Translations under genes and position numbers: made by a program
Assembly (NCBI GenBank): GCA_021018815.1
Contig: JAITYX010000012.1
Coordinates: forward strand, 6,745,001 to 6,809,000
DNA from: Talinum fruticosum
Taxonomy: Eukaryota; Streptophyta; Magnoliopsida; Caryophyllales; Talinaceae
Reading direction: 5' to 3'
Length of the DNA stretch: 64,000 nt
The notes under the pieces: model-generated
Seen by the model: only the letters and a program-made list of their open reading frames with translations
The model's database searches: none
What the model was told of the DNA's origin: nothing
Shown here: in pieces, positions 31,201 through 42,082 of the stretch
Layout of the letters: each line of letters starts with the position of its first letter
Position numbering within the stretch: the first letter of the stretch is position 1

Positions 31201-32600
31201 TGGACTTCGTGTCTAGGGAAGGTAAGCTAACAAGTGATTAGACTCACTAATGTCTTGAATGACAACGGATGGATCCCACTGACTTGGGATGGGTTCAAAA
31301 AAGATAGATAAGGTACCGCTGAATGGATTCTTGTTATTGAATGTCCAACATTGTTCCGTATCGTGTCCTCGTGTATGATGGTACTTATAGAATTTTCCTG
31401 TGTCCCAGCTTTTTTACTAGTTTACAATTTTGGATTTTGCTCTTATAGGTGCAACTCAATTTTTCCCTTAAATAACATACGGTCAAGGGCTTAAGCATAA
31501 GTAGTATGTACAGGAGTGTAGTCATTATACCTATTAGTATTGCCTTGATTATAGGTTTTCTTGTCATTGGATTAGTAATTACCTCTATATCCAAGTCACT
31601 ACTTTTATGGTCGTGACAGACAACTTTTCTTCTATAATTATGCTTGTATCTCTAAGCGCTGTGAAGCTCATAAACAGTAGGAATTTGTGATGGTCGTTAT
31701 AAGAAGGTCTGAAGGTTCTTCAAAATAATTATGACTTGGTATTTCTCGGAAGGTCGGTCCACCATATGGGAAGCCTTTACCCTCCATCCGGTGAGGATGT
31801 CAATGACGCTCTCTTTCTTCCCTTATTTGATTAACTCTAAGTCTAGAAAGGTGACAAGCAGATTAGTGTTATAAGAGTACTGGTGTAGGAACTCCTTGCA
31901 TAAATCATTCCAATTAGTGACCTTGCACGGGTTAATCGCATTGTACCACTTCATTACATCATTGTCGAACGTCCATGAGAAGATGATGTGGTAAGTGTCT
32001 TTGGGTAAATTTTTAAGAGTCATTGCTCCTAAGAAGTTGTGAACATGATGATGGGGATTTTCAGAACCAAGAAACTTAATATCTAGCATAGTAAACTTGG
32101 GAGGCAATTTCCCTTTGGGGATTGAAGTGAATCCCTTGAGTTCAAAGTAGTAACTCTTGAATATGGAGGATTCCGTTTACATCTATTCTATCCGATCTAT
32201 GTATGGATCGGACTTAGGCTTAGGCTTAGGGCTAGGTTTTAAAGTAGGCTCTGGATCAGATGGAGGATCTCCTGGGGGTGGATGAGCTTCTTCCTCACCT
32301 CCTTTGTTCTCCTGAAGAGTCTTTAGGATGACTTGCTAGAGTTTCGAGATATGGGCTTTATCGTTTTGTCTTGAGCCTTAATTTGGGCTTCTATCTTGGC
32401 TGAGGATTCATTGACCAAGCTGATGATAGGGGTTGGTCCTAGTTCTCCTTCCATTGAAGGAGAATTGTTTTGGGTACTCGTCCTACAACGGAAGATTGAT
32501 TGGACCGATGTTGTATGCAACGATGTTGTATGCAACGATGTTGCTCGCACCGATATAGATCGAGGCGAAAAGCGAGGGAAGAGGTACAAAACTCTTTATT
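31200..32600 (-). pseudogene. Tat D: gag
   Basis: Frame 32589-32323 holds the N-terminal part ('NNSPSMEGELGPTPIISLVN', 'ESSAKIEAQIKAQDKTI'). Frame 32107-31823 holds the capsid-like core ('MPPKFTMLDIKFLGSENPHH', 'WTFDNDVMKWYNAINPCKVT', 'NWNDLCKEFLHQYSYNTNL'), the retrotransposon gag pattern with conserved Trp-Tyr and Trp. The part to 31200, with the knuckle region, is frameshifted ('GHDRKSSDLDIE' side). E has the same order at 46965-48310. Confidence 0.75.
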
Positions 32601-34254
32601 AAGGCGCTCTAACCTTTTTGGAGTTAGGATTGTGACAAAACCCAATGGCAGTAGGCTTCCTTATTCTATAGCCCAAAAGATAACTGCTTAGGACCATGCG
32701 TAAGAACGCTAACGTTTAGGAGGAAAGGACTCAAGTGGAAGACCCAAAGAAACTAAGAAAGAAAAGAGAATGCTTGTTATTTGGATGCACATAAGAAATA
32801 CAAAGTAGTTGAAATGGAATGTAATTGGAGATGAATTTATTGTGGCGAAAGTACAAAGTGAAATGCAAATAAACTTACCTAATTGCGAGATGAATTTTGT
32901 TTTGGCTAAAATGCAAAATTGAAATGCAAATATGGGATCACCTAACTAGAGATGAATTTCGTTTTGGCTAAATGCAAAATGAAATGCAACGATGGACTCA
33001 CCTAATTGGAAATGAATTTGGTTTTGGCTAAGATGCACAATGAAATGCAAATACGGACTCACCTCATTTGAGATAGATTTCTTTTTGGCTAATTGCGAAA
33101 TAAAATGAAAATATGGACCCACATAATTGAAGATGAATTTATTTTTGGCGAAAATACAAAATAAAATGCAAATGTGGTCTCGCCTAATTTGAGATTAATT
33201 TATTGGCTAAAATACGAAATGAAATGCAAATATAGACTCACCTAATTGGAGATGAATTTATTTTTGGCTAAAGTGCATAATGAAATGCAAATACGAGACT
33301 CACCTAATTCGAGATAAATTTATTTTTGGTTACTTATAAAATGAAATGCAAATATGGACCCACCTAATTGGATATGAATTTATTTTTAGCTAAAATGCAA
33401 AATGTACTCCAAATATGGATTCGCCTTATTTGAGATGAATTTATTTTTGGCTAAATATAAAAAAAGAATACAAATATGGGATGAAAAAATGTTAAAAGTT
33501 AAAATCCAAAAAAACCTTAGCCGACTAAAAAGAGAGGAGGGTCCCCAACAAAACACTCCTGGACTAACGGGATGTGGCCGACGCCGCTAAGCCTGGCAGC
33601 CAATGGCTTCCAAAAACATAGACTACTAAAGAAATTTTTAGGATGATTCGAAATGCAATTAATGGACCAAACTAGAAAAAGGATGACAATTTTTGCCTTT
33701 TGGCTAAGAATACACACATTGGACCGACTAGAGGAAATTAATTAGTGTATTTTGTACACACTCATGCAAGGGTTATTTAGCACTCTTAACCTAACCTAAA
33801 CGCTCACAAGTAGAAGTAAGATTAAATACTAAAACAATCACATTCATCTATGCATGCAAATGAAGAGTAAAGGGACCACCTAAACAACAAAGGGTATATG
33901 GTCACAAAAGGGATAGATATAGGTAGGATACATGGTGTCTCATAGTCCGAACATTTAGTCCTCCACGGGGTGCACGATAGGAAAATCATGAATCCTTAGT
34001 GCCTCTTTGTAAACCAAAAGAGCATGCTATGATGGAAGAGATACCACCTCCCTAACAATCAAGCGTAATTGGGCCCGTCTAGGTTAGCAATTTGAACGTC
34101 TTCCATAAGATGTTCTTAGAAGTTAAGCGTAAAGGTCGAATTTAAAAATAACTATGTTCGAGGTGGCCTGAATGCAAGATGCCTAACGCAAAACACATTA
34201 AGAAAATTCACAACTCAATCTTTCAAGTCTCACCCTCTTAATAAGTTACACTAT
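32600..34254 (-). other. Tat D 5' untranslated region
   Basis: Long non-coding leader between primer-binding site and gag. It contains the minisatellite at 32823-33480. The rest shows no gene. Blocks such as 'TTGCATGAGTGTGTACAAAA' reversed near 33755-33775 resemble the leader of E near 46020. Confidence 0.6.
32823..33480. repeat. Minisatellite, about 61-bp unit, about 11 copies (Tat D 5' UTR)
   Basis: The core 'CACCTAATTGGAGATGAATT' recurs with 'TTTTTGGCTAAAATGCAAAA' and 'TGAAATGCAAATATGGACT'. Successive unit borders at about 32876, 32938, 32998, 33059, 33120, 33181, 33239, 33301, 33361 and 33421 give spacings of 58-62 bp. The equivalent in E has a shorter unit. Confidence 0.9.
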
Positions 34255-34271
34255 CCCCAACGGAGTCACCA
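34255..34271 (-). other. Primer-binding site of Tat D
   Basis: Reverse strand TGGTGACTCCGTTGGGG, one base after the LTR end. It resembles the TGGCGACTCC..TGGGGA sites common in Tat-clade elements (Arg-type tRNA primer in Ogre). It confirms that the LTR end at 34273 belongs to a 5' LTR. Confidence 0.65.
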
Positions 34272-34272
34272 C

Positions 34273-34390
34273 TATAGGAACAAACGGCCTGGCTTGTCCG
34301 CCTCACTCGGAGGGGGCCGAAAAGGGCCAAAGTTTCCCCATGAATGCGGGGTCTCTTTTCTAAAGATTCTTTTTGAAGACATTTTGTGCA
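34273..34390 (-). mobile_element. Tat D 5' LTR, 3' end only
   Basis: Reverse-strand LTR end (...GTTCCTATA; expected CTACA). Matches 4756-4870 ('GAAGATTCTTTTTGAAGAC' in both). The match ends near 34390, where unrelated sequence begins. Confidence 0.7.
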
Positions 34391-34413
34391 TTAAAGGAAG
34401 ATATTAACCCTCC

Positions 34414-34842
34414 TTGACTACATTATCCATTATTGCTCCATCCTTACCTAGCACACATAGGGATAACACTAAGTCTACCTTTGGAGTTGATGCTAGTTTA
34501 GATGTTGAGGATAGATTATATCATGAGTTAGAAGAAGCTTTAGTTAAGGTGTTTGATCAGGAGACTCCCTTAGCGGAGTCATGTGAGGTGGTTGCGGTCG
34601 AGGCATTGCCTATTAGTCTTGATGTAGATTATCATCCGTCCCCGGCCAATTTTCACCGATCCCTACTTCCCTATTTTTTCACCACCTTCTCCTTCCCCCA
34701 AGTGCCATTTTTTAAGTCCATTAACTATTATATGATTTGTGATTTTGATTTGGATATGGGCCATGTGGATTACTCATTTAGCTTGCTCGAAAGGGATGTG
34801 GTTGATAATACTCGTGTCCCGAGTTACCTTTGGAGGTTTTAA
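34414..34842 (+). CDS. Unrecognised open frame, 142 aa
   Basis: Longest uninterrupted frame of the unassigned stretch. It begins 'MTTLSIIAPSLPSTHRDNTK' and has an acidic middle ('DVEDRLYHELEEALVKVFDQ') and an aromatic-rich end ('SINYYMICDFDLDMG', 'YLWRF'). I do not recognise a domain. A G-rich purine tract lies 300 bp downstream, so it may be the last part of a retrotransposon gene. The true start may be upstream or in another exon. Confidence 0.3.
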   Translation: MTTLSIIAPSLPSTHRDNTKSTFGVDASLDVEDRLYHELEEALVKVFDQETPLAESCEVVAVEALPISLDVDYHPSPANFHRSLLPYFFTTFSFPQVPFFKSINYYMICDFDLDMGHVDYSFSLLERDVVDNTRVPSYLWRF

Positions 34843-35844
34843 GCCCTCCCTTGACCCTCTTTTGATTTTTCTAAGGCATCCGATAAATTTAAGAGGGCAT
34901 TAAATGTCATTGAATATCATTGTATATTTTTTTTAGTTGTGGATATTTAAGATTGTGTTTTTGTGTGATGATCATTTTGAGGATTAATTTTGGATGTTGT
35001 TGAGCCATGATAGCCATGATCACCCACATGTATATATTCATGTTTTGTTTTCGCTTTTGTTTTTGGTGGTAGTGTTTCTATACATAATTGCATCTCTTTT
35101 ATTGGTGTGGTTGCTCCTTGGCTCCTAATGAAGACATTGTGACATCTAGGTGTGGGGGAGGAGAAGCCATACTTCAATATTTTGAAAAATAGAAAAAGAG
35201 GAACATTTTTTAAAATAACAAAAAGATTTTTGATTTTTAAAAATTATTTTTGGGGAGTTCGTGACATTTTTATTAACTTTGACCCCTTGTTACTTGATTA
35301 TTAGTTTGTATAGATGTATGATGTACCTAATACACTTTGATCCAAAATGTGTCATTCTATATCTCATTTGAATCCCGACATTCAATTTTTGAGCTAATTT
35401 GATTTTGGTACGTAAACCCGTGAGAATTTAAGCCTTAATGACTAATTCATCAATTTTAGTCTCATATTTCATTTCATGTGTGACTCTTCCTTGGTGTATT
35501 TCCTCTAGAACTTATTTGGCATATGTATTATGTAATATACTAGACTCATTCATTTGTTTTAAAGCTACATGAGGCAAAAAGTCATCCTACTATATATACC
35601 CTTTTTCCTATTCCTTTGAACTTTAACCTATCCTTTGTTACACCTACATCCACTTTACCTTTGGCGTATATACATTCCCTATGCTGAAGTCAAGTCCAAT
35701 GGAGCAACACTTCTTGAGTTTGGCAATTTTAAATGGTATGGAGATGGTGTGTTATTTGGTTTAACAATTTGAATTGAGTCTCTTATTAGACCTTTTGGAA
35801 TTGAGTTATGTTCATGATTCCTTTGCCAATAGTATTTATCTAGA

Positions 35845-35848
<4 letters not shown>

Positions 35849-35910
<62 letters not shown>
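35849..35910. repeat. (TA)n microsatellite
   Basis: About 62 bp of uninterrupted TA repeats. Confidence 0.95.
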
Positions 35911-35913
<3 letters not shown>

Positions 35914-36509
35914 GTGATTGGCATGAGAAGAATTCAAAAAAAGTAATGATTATTCCTTAGGTTTTCTCAGGTTTGTTTGTGCAAAAAAGGTTAATTAGGA
36001 GAGAAGTTTTAAATTATATTTGGAAGTGTTTTTTTCTCCTTAGTCATTACACCTTGGTTATTTAGCTCCACATTTCCTAAACGTATTCCATTTCTTACCC
36101 ATAGACGTTAGCCCCGTTATAAACTTTGAATGTCCTCTTGATTGCATTTTGCACGTTAGCCTACATAGTGGTGGAGAATTGAGAGTTTGACTAAGCCTAA
36201 GGTAGGGTGCACTATTGAAATTAGTTTTTAGTGAACCATTATATTTTCTAAACACATGAGTGTGAGTGTCCCACTTTATCCAAAAGGGAGGTTATACCAG
36301 TCTAACTTGCTCATCATTTATTGTCCGGGGTGGAAAATTTTGTATGTGAATGTCATTAATGGAGGATCAAGTGTCTTGATGTGTGCATTGTCTTTATATA
36401 CATGTTGATATCCAAAATATGAGGGTCATATGGTTGATTAGAATGTGTATAATTCCTTCCCACTTTGTATATATGTTTGTGAAAATTTTCGGAAAACCAA
36501 AAAGATTTT

Positions 36510-36941
36510 CTACTTCTCTTTCTCTTTTCTTTTTCTCTTTTGAATATCGTGTGGGTATATATTTCTATTATTTATTTTGATGGCCCAATGATAAAATCCC
36601 AGTCTTGTTTGCGCACTCCGATCATAGTCGGAGTTTGACAGCATGTCGGAAGCCAATAAACCACAAAAAACCCTTTAGCACCACAAAAATAAGCTTTCTT
36701 GCTTGAGCATGCCCACAAACCATTTCATTTCGATCGAACCATGTCCAGTTAGGGCTCTCAACTAGGAAACCCAAACCAAGTGCCGAGTTTTCAGTGCTTA
36801 AATTGCCAAGATGATGCATTTTGTCCTAAGCAACCAGCCAGGGCACGGAACTCGAGGCAATTGTACGACACCATTTTGAGATCGGCACTGCATTTCTTGC
36901 CTTCCATCATGGGATTCTGCGGTCCAGAAGGATTTTGTCCG
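36510..36941 (+). mobile_element. Tat E 5' LTR, left part
   Basis: 'GGCCCAATGATAAAATCC' (36582) and 'AGCCAATAAACCAC' align with 18745 and 18815 of B's LTR. The exact first base is unclear. It stops at the X1 insertion. Confidence 0.65.
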
Positions 36942-37059
36942 TGTAACAACCCGTCCCTAAGAAAATAATTAACTTTAAATATATTAAAAATTAGCATGAG
37001 CGCGTGCATTTCAATTTTCAAATATTTTCGTATTACACATGTGTATACACATATGTGTA

Positions 37060-37062
<3 letters not shown>

Positions 37063-37147
<85 letters not shown>
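37063..37147. repeat. (TA)n of the X1 LTR, left part
   Basis: TA repeats ending at the border of the long-TIR element. They continue at 41634-41674 on its other side. X2 has one unbroken tract at the same place. Confidence 0.95.
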
Positions 37148-37150
<3 letters not shown>

Positions 37151-39028
37151 AGGGTTCATATGAGAACCCCTCTTCTTATGAGAACTTATCATCTCAACTT
37201 TTTAAATTTAATCTAAGGGTCAAACATTAAAATTATTCACACTTTAATTTAGGCAAAAATAAAAAAATTTTCATTCCTCCTTCCTCTCGACCTCACTCGC
37301 TCTCTAGGTTCATCTCCTTCCTCTAACCTCTCGCCATCTCTCTACCTTCTCTACCTTCAAAAATCGCCGGCCATCACCTCGCCGGCCACCTCGCTCGTCA
37401 CCGCAGCAGCGGAACCCAATCGTCGGCCACACTCGCCTCTTGCTCGCTCGCTCGCTGCCTCCGCAACCTTCTCGCTCGCTGCCCCTCGCTCGCTGCAATT
37501 CGCCAACCTCGTACCTCTCACCGGCCACCTCGTCGGCCACCTCCCACAATACTGGAACCCCATCGCCGAGCATTGGAATTTGGCGTTTAATTATGCAGGT
37601 AATACTTATGTTTTAGGAATTGGAATTTGTTCACGACTTTTAGGGTTCGTCGAAGGTGGGGTTTCAATTGGATTTTACGTTTATTATTGGTGAAATGGGG
37701 ATCAATTTGTCAATTGGAATATGGAAGTCGAAATCCTTTTTGGTTTTTTAGAACCAGGACTTGTTCTTATCAATTAGACAATTTCAAGGCCTGGCTAAGG
37801 AAAAGTGAACCAAATTGAAATTTATCTCGTTTAAGATTTAATTAGCTTTTGGAGTCGTCTTCTTCAACTTTTTCGGCAAGTAGCAAGTGATTTTACCATT
37901 GAAAAATGCCTCGTATATGTGCTTTGTCCGAGAACATGTAGCAAGTGATTTTCCATTCTATCCACTTGATTCATATATGTTGTTTGTTATAAGATTAATT
38001 AGGAAAATTTGGAAGTTGATTTGAATCGAAGAGAATTAAGATTTGTCAAGAAAAATATATTTGTGGTTAAGAGGTTGGCATGGGCACACAAAGCAGCGAG
38101 TTGGGAGAGAGCAGGGAGGAGAAGTGCTGAGGAAGGGTTTTAGGTTTTCTATGTGAAAAATGACTACGATGAGGTATTTGAGAATTGAACTGGTTGACGA
38201 AGGTAAACCAAAGACTAGTTAGAAGAGATTGAGTTTTAGTACCTTGATTGTGTTGACGTAACTCATTTTTGTCAATGCAAGAAAGGTTCTTCCATGTTAA
38301 ATTGTGATGTTCCTTATCCATGTATATACTTTGATCTATATGCTTGGACTTGCTTGATATGGATAATTTATCTCTGGCTAGTCAACTATGTAAAGGTTAA
38401 CTAGAAAGATAGTTTGAAATTGGACATACATTTAAAAAGGGATGTAGCAAAATGTATTTGGTTTTGTACTTAGGCTTCACTGTTTGTGGAACTTTTGCCT
38501 CTGCTGTGCTGCAAATTCTTGTTAGTTGCCTCATATTGCAGGACTTTTGGTTTTCTATGGGGCTTGCACATATGTGTTGGCAATTGTCTGTATATTCTCT
38601 ATGGGGAATGTTCACAATGACATCCTGAGTCCACACCACCCCTCATTGCTACACAAAACTAATTTCACATCTCGTAGATGGGATTTGTGTTAGTTACGGA
38701 TTAATGTGGCTGTCAAATTCAAAGAAAATTGAAGACTTAGGCTTTCATTGATGTTGCTAATAATAAAAAGGCTGTTGGATCATACTACTAAAATTAGCGC
38801 CTCACTTGTGTGATTTGAGAATCACCATTAGTTTCATCTCATTAGAAATAAGGGTTTTGCGGCACTTACAATGTAAGTGTTTCTAATTAAATAAGTAATA
38901 TTTTCCATTCTATCTACCTGGCAAATGACAACATTTATAGAGGTTAGTGAATGTGGTCAATGGGTACCAAAATAATGATATAAACAAATTGTGTTTGATT
39001 ATTGAAATTGAAATAGTGAAATTTACAT

Positions 39029-39100
39029 AGTCCATTAGCTCAAGCGGTAAAGCATTTGTGTTCTAACACAAAATATGTGGGTTCAAATCCTACATGGACT
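39029..39100 (+). tRNA. tRNA-like sequence 1 (probable pseudogene)
   Basis: 72 nt. Acceptor strands AGTCCAT/ATGGACT pair at all 7 positions. A-box-like TAGCTCAAGCGG, B-box GGTTCAAATCC, T stem GTGGG/CCTAC. The anticodon arm is not canonical: TTTGTG and CACAAA pair around a 6-nt loop instead of 5 plus 7. In standard numbering the anticodon would read TCT. A second copy lies reversed at 39848-39919. It is probably a tRNA-derived pol III unit carried by the transposon rather than a working gene. Confidence 0.4.
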
Positions 39101-39847
39101 ACAAAAAATAGGTTGCTTGTACTCCTCCCGATATAATTCATTGGAATTTCCAGGCCAATAGCCCAATTTCTTGTCTGTATATAGAACCAAAATAGCTACC
39201 TTGCAATTTGTGGCATCCGTTGGCGTAGAACTTGCCTCTATTACTCTGGCTTCTATTTGTGCTATATTTAGTGTCGTAGTTTTCATGATCTTTCGTACCT
39301 GAGGTGATTTACATGCATTCGGGATGATCTCGGGATAATTGCATGTGTCGCTTCTCCGATCCATGGTTTTGTCTTCTCTGCATTGCATAGTGTTTGAGAT
39401 GTTTGGTTAACTTGTTTTAAGAGGTAAAGTCCGCTGTCGAGCATTGGTAACTATCATTGTGTTCCTTTCACCATATTCAGGAATCGGAATATCCGTTACT
39501 ATACTTTACAATGTCGTTTTTCCGCATTTCAACTTTGTAAAGACTTGGCTGCACTTTTACCATATTCACGAATCTATTTAAATGTGCATAAACCAACAGA
39601 GAAGGCCACCATTTTACTACTATGATGACCACTTGTTTTTTATTTTTATTTCACTAGAATGTGTTATATGCAAAAAGTTGCTGGCCACTTCGAAGGGAAA
39701 GCGTGCAGGATAAAAAATATGTCTTCACCGAGCAATATCTCGTACCAAAGGGGATGTAAATCTTGGAGTATGGATTAGGATGTCAACTCTACAGCCTTTG
39801 TTTATAAACAAATTACAAGGTAGCTCTTCATTCTACTTTGACTCATT

Positions 39848-39919
39848 AGCCCATGTGGGATTTGAACCCACATATTTTGTGTACGAACACAAATGCTCTA
39901 CCAATTGAGCTAATGGACT
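39848..39919 (-). tRNA. tRNA-like sequence 2, reverse (probable pseudogene)
   Basis: 72 nt on the reverse strand. Acceptor AGTCCAT/ATGGGCT (one G-T pair), D arm GCTC/GAGC perfect, A box TAGCTCAATTGG, B box GGTTCAAATCC, T stem GTGGG/CCCAC perfect. The anticodon arm is again unusual (TTTGTGT/ACACAAA with a 4-nt loop). The anticodon by numbering would be TCG. About 63 of 72 positions equal copy 1, and flanking bases are also similar, so the two arose by inverted duplication. Confidence 0.45.
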
Positions 39920-41630
39920 ATATAAATCTCATTAATTCAATTCCAATTGACACAATCCAACAATCATATCAAGTCACACTAAGACAATACCAACAAGACA
40001 GGCAATGCAACTAGAGACAATAACTAGAGGCAATTGAATCAGCTCCAACAACCACCAAGTATCTCGTAGAACCGATTTTTGTTAAAGCCAAAAGTTGCCT
40101 TCGAGTAGGTAGTACTGCAGAAGCATTAAAAACATCTCGAGGCTTCTATCAACAAAAATTAAAGCAACAGATTATGAAAGTTCTCATTTTTTTATATTGA
40201 AACAAGCTTTCACTTAGATTTTTGAGATATTGAGGACGTATAAAATCAACCCCGATATTTGAGTTTTTAAAATCTAGATCGACAATTGCATCATAGGAAT
40301 TAAGATTCTTCTCCTTTCATGAAGTGCTCTACCTTAGCATGATCAAATGATTTTGCACAAATAGGGAAAAGTTTAATCTAGTTAGTAATGTGCTTGGAGA
40401 CGTCTCACTCAACTTTGCGGAATAGTAGGTTGTGGTTGTTAATGCTCGAATCCAAGGTCCGACCAACAAAAGTTTCAACATTTAATTTAGAGGAAAACCA
40501 CAAACATCTAAACCCTCCAAGAACAGGACATTAATTAGTATCATACCAATAAGATACTCGCTGATGCCGACATGCAACCACATCAACAATTACAGCTCAT
40601 ACAATAGTAGCCGCAATGTCCAATTTCACACAACGAGGGAAAGATAAAGATACGTAACAAGCACTTGACAACAAGCAATGCATCAATTTCAACCCCAAAT
40701 CCAAGAACAGATATGCATCAAACAGAAATCCAAGAACAATCTCATGTTCAATTGTTGCATTTGTTTTGGGGAGATTCTAATTCAATAATCTCATAAATCC
40801 TACACTCGAAATCACGAAATCTAAACGAAATCCAAGAACAACCCCAAATTATGATTCTAATTCTAAAACAGAAATTTCAATTGAAATTAAACAAAAATTT
40901 AATATAGACAAGATAACAAACCCTAGATTCGAGAGAGAGTTGGCGATTTGGGTTCCACAGACTCTTGGTCTCTGGTGGTGGTATGGTGGTTGGCGCGGTG
41001 GTTGGTGAAGTGGTGGTCGGAGAGTAGACATGGGCAGCGACCGAGGTAGTGACCGGTGAATTGCAGTGAGAGAAGGAGCGCTGTAGTGGAGAGAGAAAGA
41101 GAGGGGCAACGAGCAAATCGCAGGAGGGTTGGGGAGACGTTCCGTGTCTGTGGTGGCTGGCGAATTACAGGTGGTGGCTGGCAATTGGGTTCCGGTGTTA
41201 TGGGAGGTGGCCGACGAGGTGGCGGGTGAGAGGTACAGGTTGGCGAATTGCAGCGAGCGAGGGGGCAGCAAGCGAGAAGATTACGGAGGCAACGAGCGAG
41301 CGAGCAAGAGGCAGAGTGCGGCCGACGATTGGGTTCCGGTGCTGCAGATGACAGGCAAGGTGGTCGGCAAGGTGGTCTACAAGGTGGTGGCCGGTGATTT
41401 TTGAAGGTAGAGAAGGTAGAGAGATGGCGAGAGGTTAGAGGAAGGAGATGAACCCGGAGAGCGAGCAAGGTCGGAGGAAGGAGGAATGAAAATTTTATTT
41501 ATTTTTGCCTAAATTAAAGTGTGAATGATTTTAATCTCTCGATCATTAGATTAAATTTAAACGGTTGAGATGATAAGTTCTCATAAGAAGAGGGGTTCTC
41601 ATTTTTAGAGGGGTTCTCATATGAACCCTC

Positions 41631-41633
<3 letters not shown>

Positions 41634-41674
<41 letters not shown>
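41634..41674. repeat. (TA)n of the X1 LTR, right part
   Basis: Continuation of the TA tract split by the long-TIR element. Confidence 0.95.
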
Positions 41675-41677
<3 letters not shown>

Positions 41678-42074
41678 AATGTTTTTAAAGTGCAGGAATC
41701 GGATGATGACAACGACGACGCACAATCATTTCTATAAATTAAATTTTATTAGTAACTAGTGGCCTTAGTCGATCATGTTTAGATTAATTATCCTAAACAT
41801 TAACATTCTTATATAATTATTTATTTTGAATTTTAAATCCTTATACAAATGAAATTAATATAATTTTTGTAAACTTAATATTACTAAAAATAAAATTCCT
41901 CGAGTAAGATAAGCCTAACGAGCAAAATAATAGTAAGCTTGGAATATCAATAAGTAAGATGGAGATTAAGGATGGGATTAAGATTTGGCTGAAATAAAGA
42001 GATAACTTGCTAAGGAATTGGGCTCGAAATTGAAGTAACCGGTCGGCCCAGATGAGAGAGGAAGTAGGAGGAGG

Positions 42075-42082
42075 TATAAAAG
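42075..42082 (+). promoter_or_regulatory. TATA box of the X1 LTR
   Basis: TATAAAAG, followed 40 bp later by the C-rich stretch 42124-42720. It gives the transcription direction of the X family as forward. Confidence 0.5.

Larger units (their letters stand above)
20451..34390 (-). mobile_element. Tat copy D, reverse strand, with internal inversion and nested S element
   Basis: On the reverse strand: LTR end (34390 down to 34273), primer-binding site, 5' UTR with minisatellite, gag, protease (interrupted by S2), RT, RNase H, archaeal-type RNase H down to about 23697. Next comes a segment in the wrong orientation (21354-23697) with integrase, 3' UTR and part of the antisense gene. Last is the first exon of the antisense gene (20560-21172). 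The body breaks at 20451 where B's LTR ends; the reversed 3' UTR and LTR at 8480-4756 are its likely continuation. Confidence 0.8.
34391..36509 (+). other. Unassigned stretch, probably 3' internal part of another LTR element
   Basis: Holds an open frame of 142 codons (34414-34842), a purine tract TAGGTGTGGGGGAGGAGAAG (35146-35165) of the kind seen before Athila-type LTRs, and a (TA)n tract at 35849-35910. The rest is A/T-rich with no recognisable gene. The position between D's LTR and E's LTR suggests a truncated element. Confidence 0.35.
37148..41633. mobile_element. DNA transposon with about 0.4-kb terminal inverted repeats, inserted in (TA)n
   Basis: Left end GGGAGGGTTCATATGAGAAC, right end reversed GGGGAGGGTTCATATGAGAA. 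The arms (37148 to about 37565 and 41633 to about 41170) match closely by eye, including 'CTTATGAGAACTTATCATC', 'CCATCTCTCTACCTTCTCTA' and 'CGGAACCCAATCGTCGGCC'. The right arm has a 20-bp direct repeat of 'GAACCCCTCT' near its tip. Both arms continue into a C-rich, exon-like stretch. The middle (37570-41170) has no transposase. The target duplication cannot be read because both sides are TA repeats. The long TIRs fit a Mutator-like element best; foldback types are an alternative. Confidence 0.7.

Noticed and set aside
34273..34390. LTR start of a forward element (TATAGGAAC...)
   Set aside because: It is the reverse complement of the Tat LTR end and has a primer-binding site on its left, so it is the end of a reverse-strand 5' LTR. 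The same applies to TGTAGGAACC at 4756 and 60612.
36791..37230. Frames encoding long Ile-Tyr repeats (also at 57840, 59636, 61102)
   Set aside because: Translations of (TA)n microsatellites.
40849..41468. Overlapping Pro/Ser/Arg-rich frames on both strands of the TIR arm, and their partners at 37310-37573
   Set aside because: They lie in inverted-repeat arms with biased composition; frames on both strands and in several phases point to composition, not coding.
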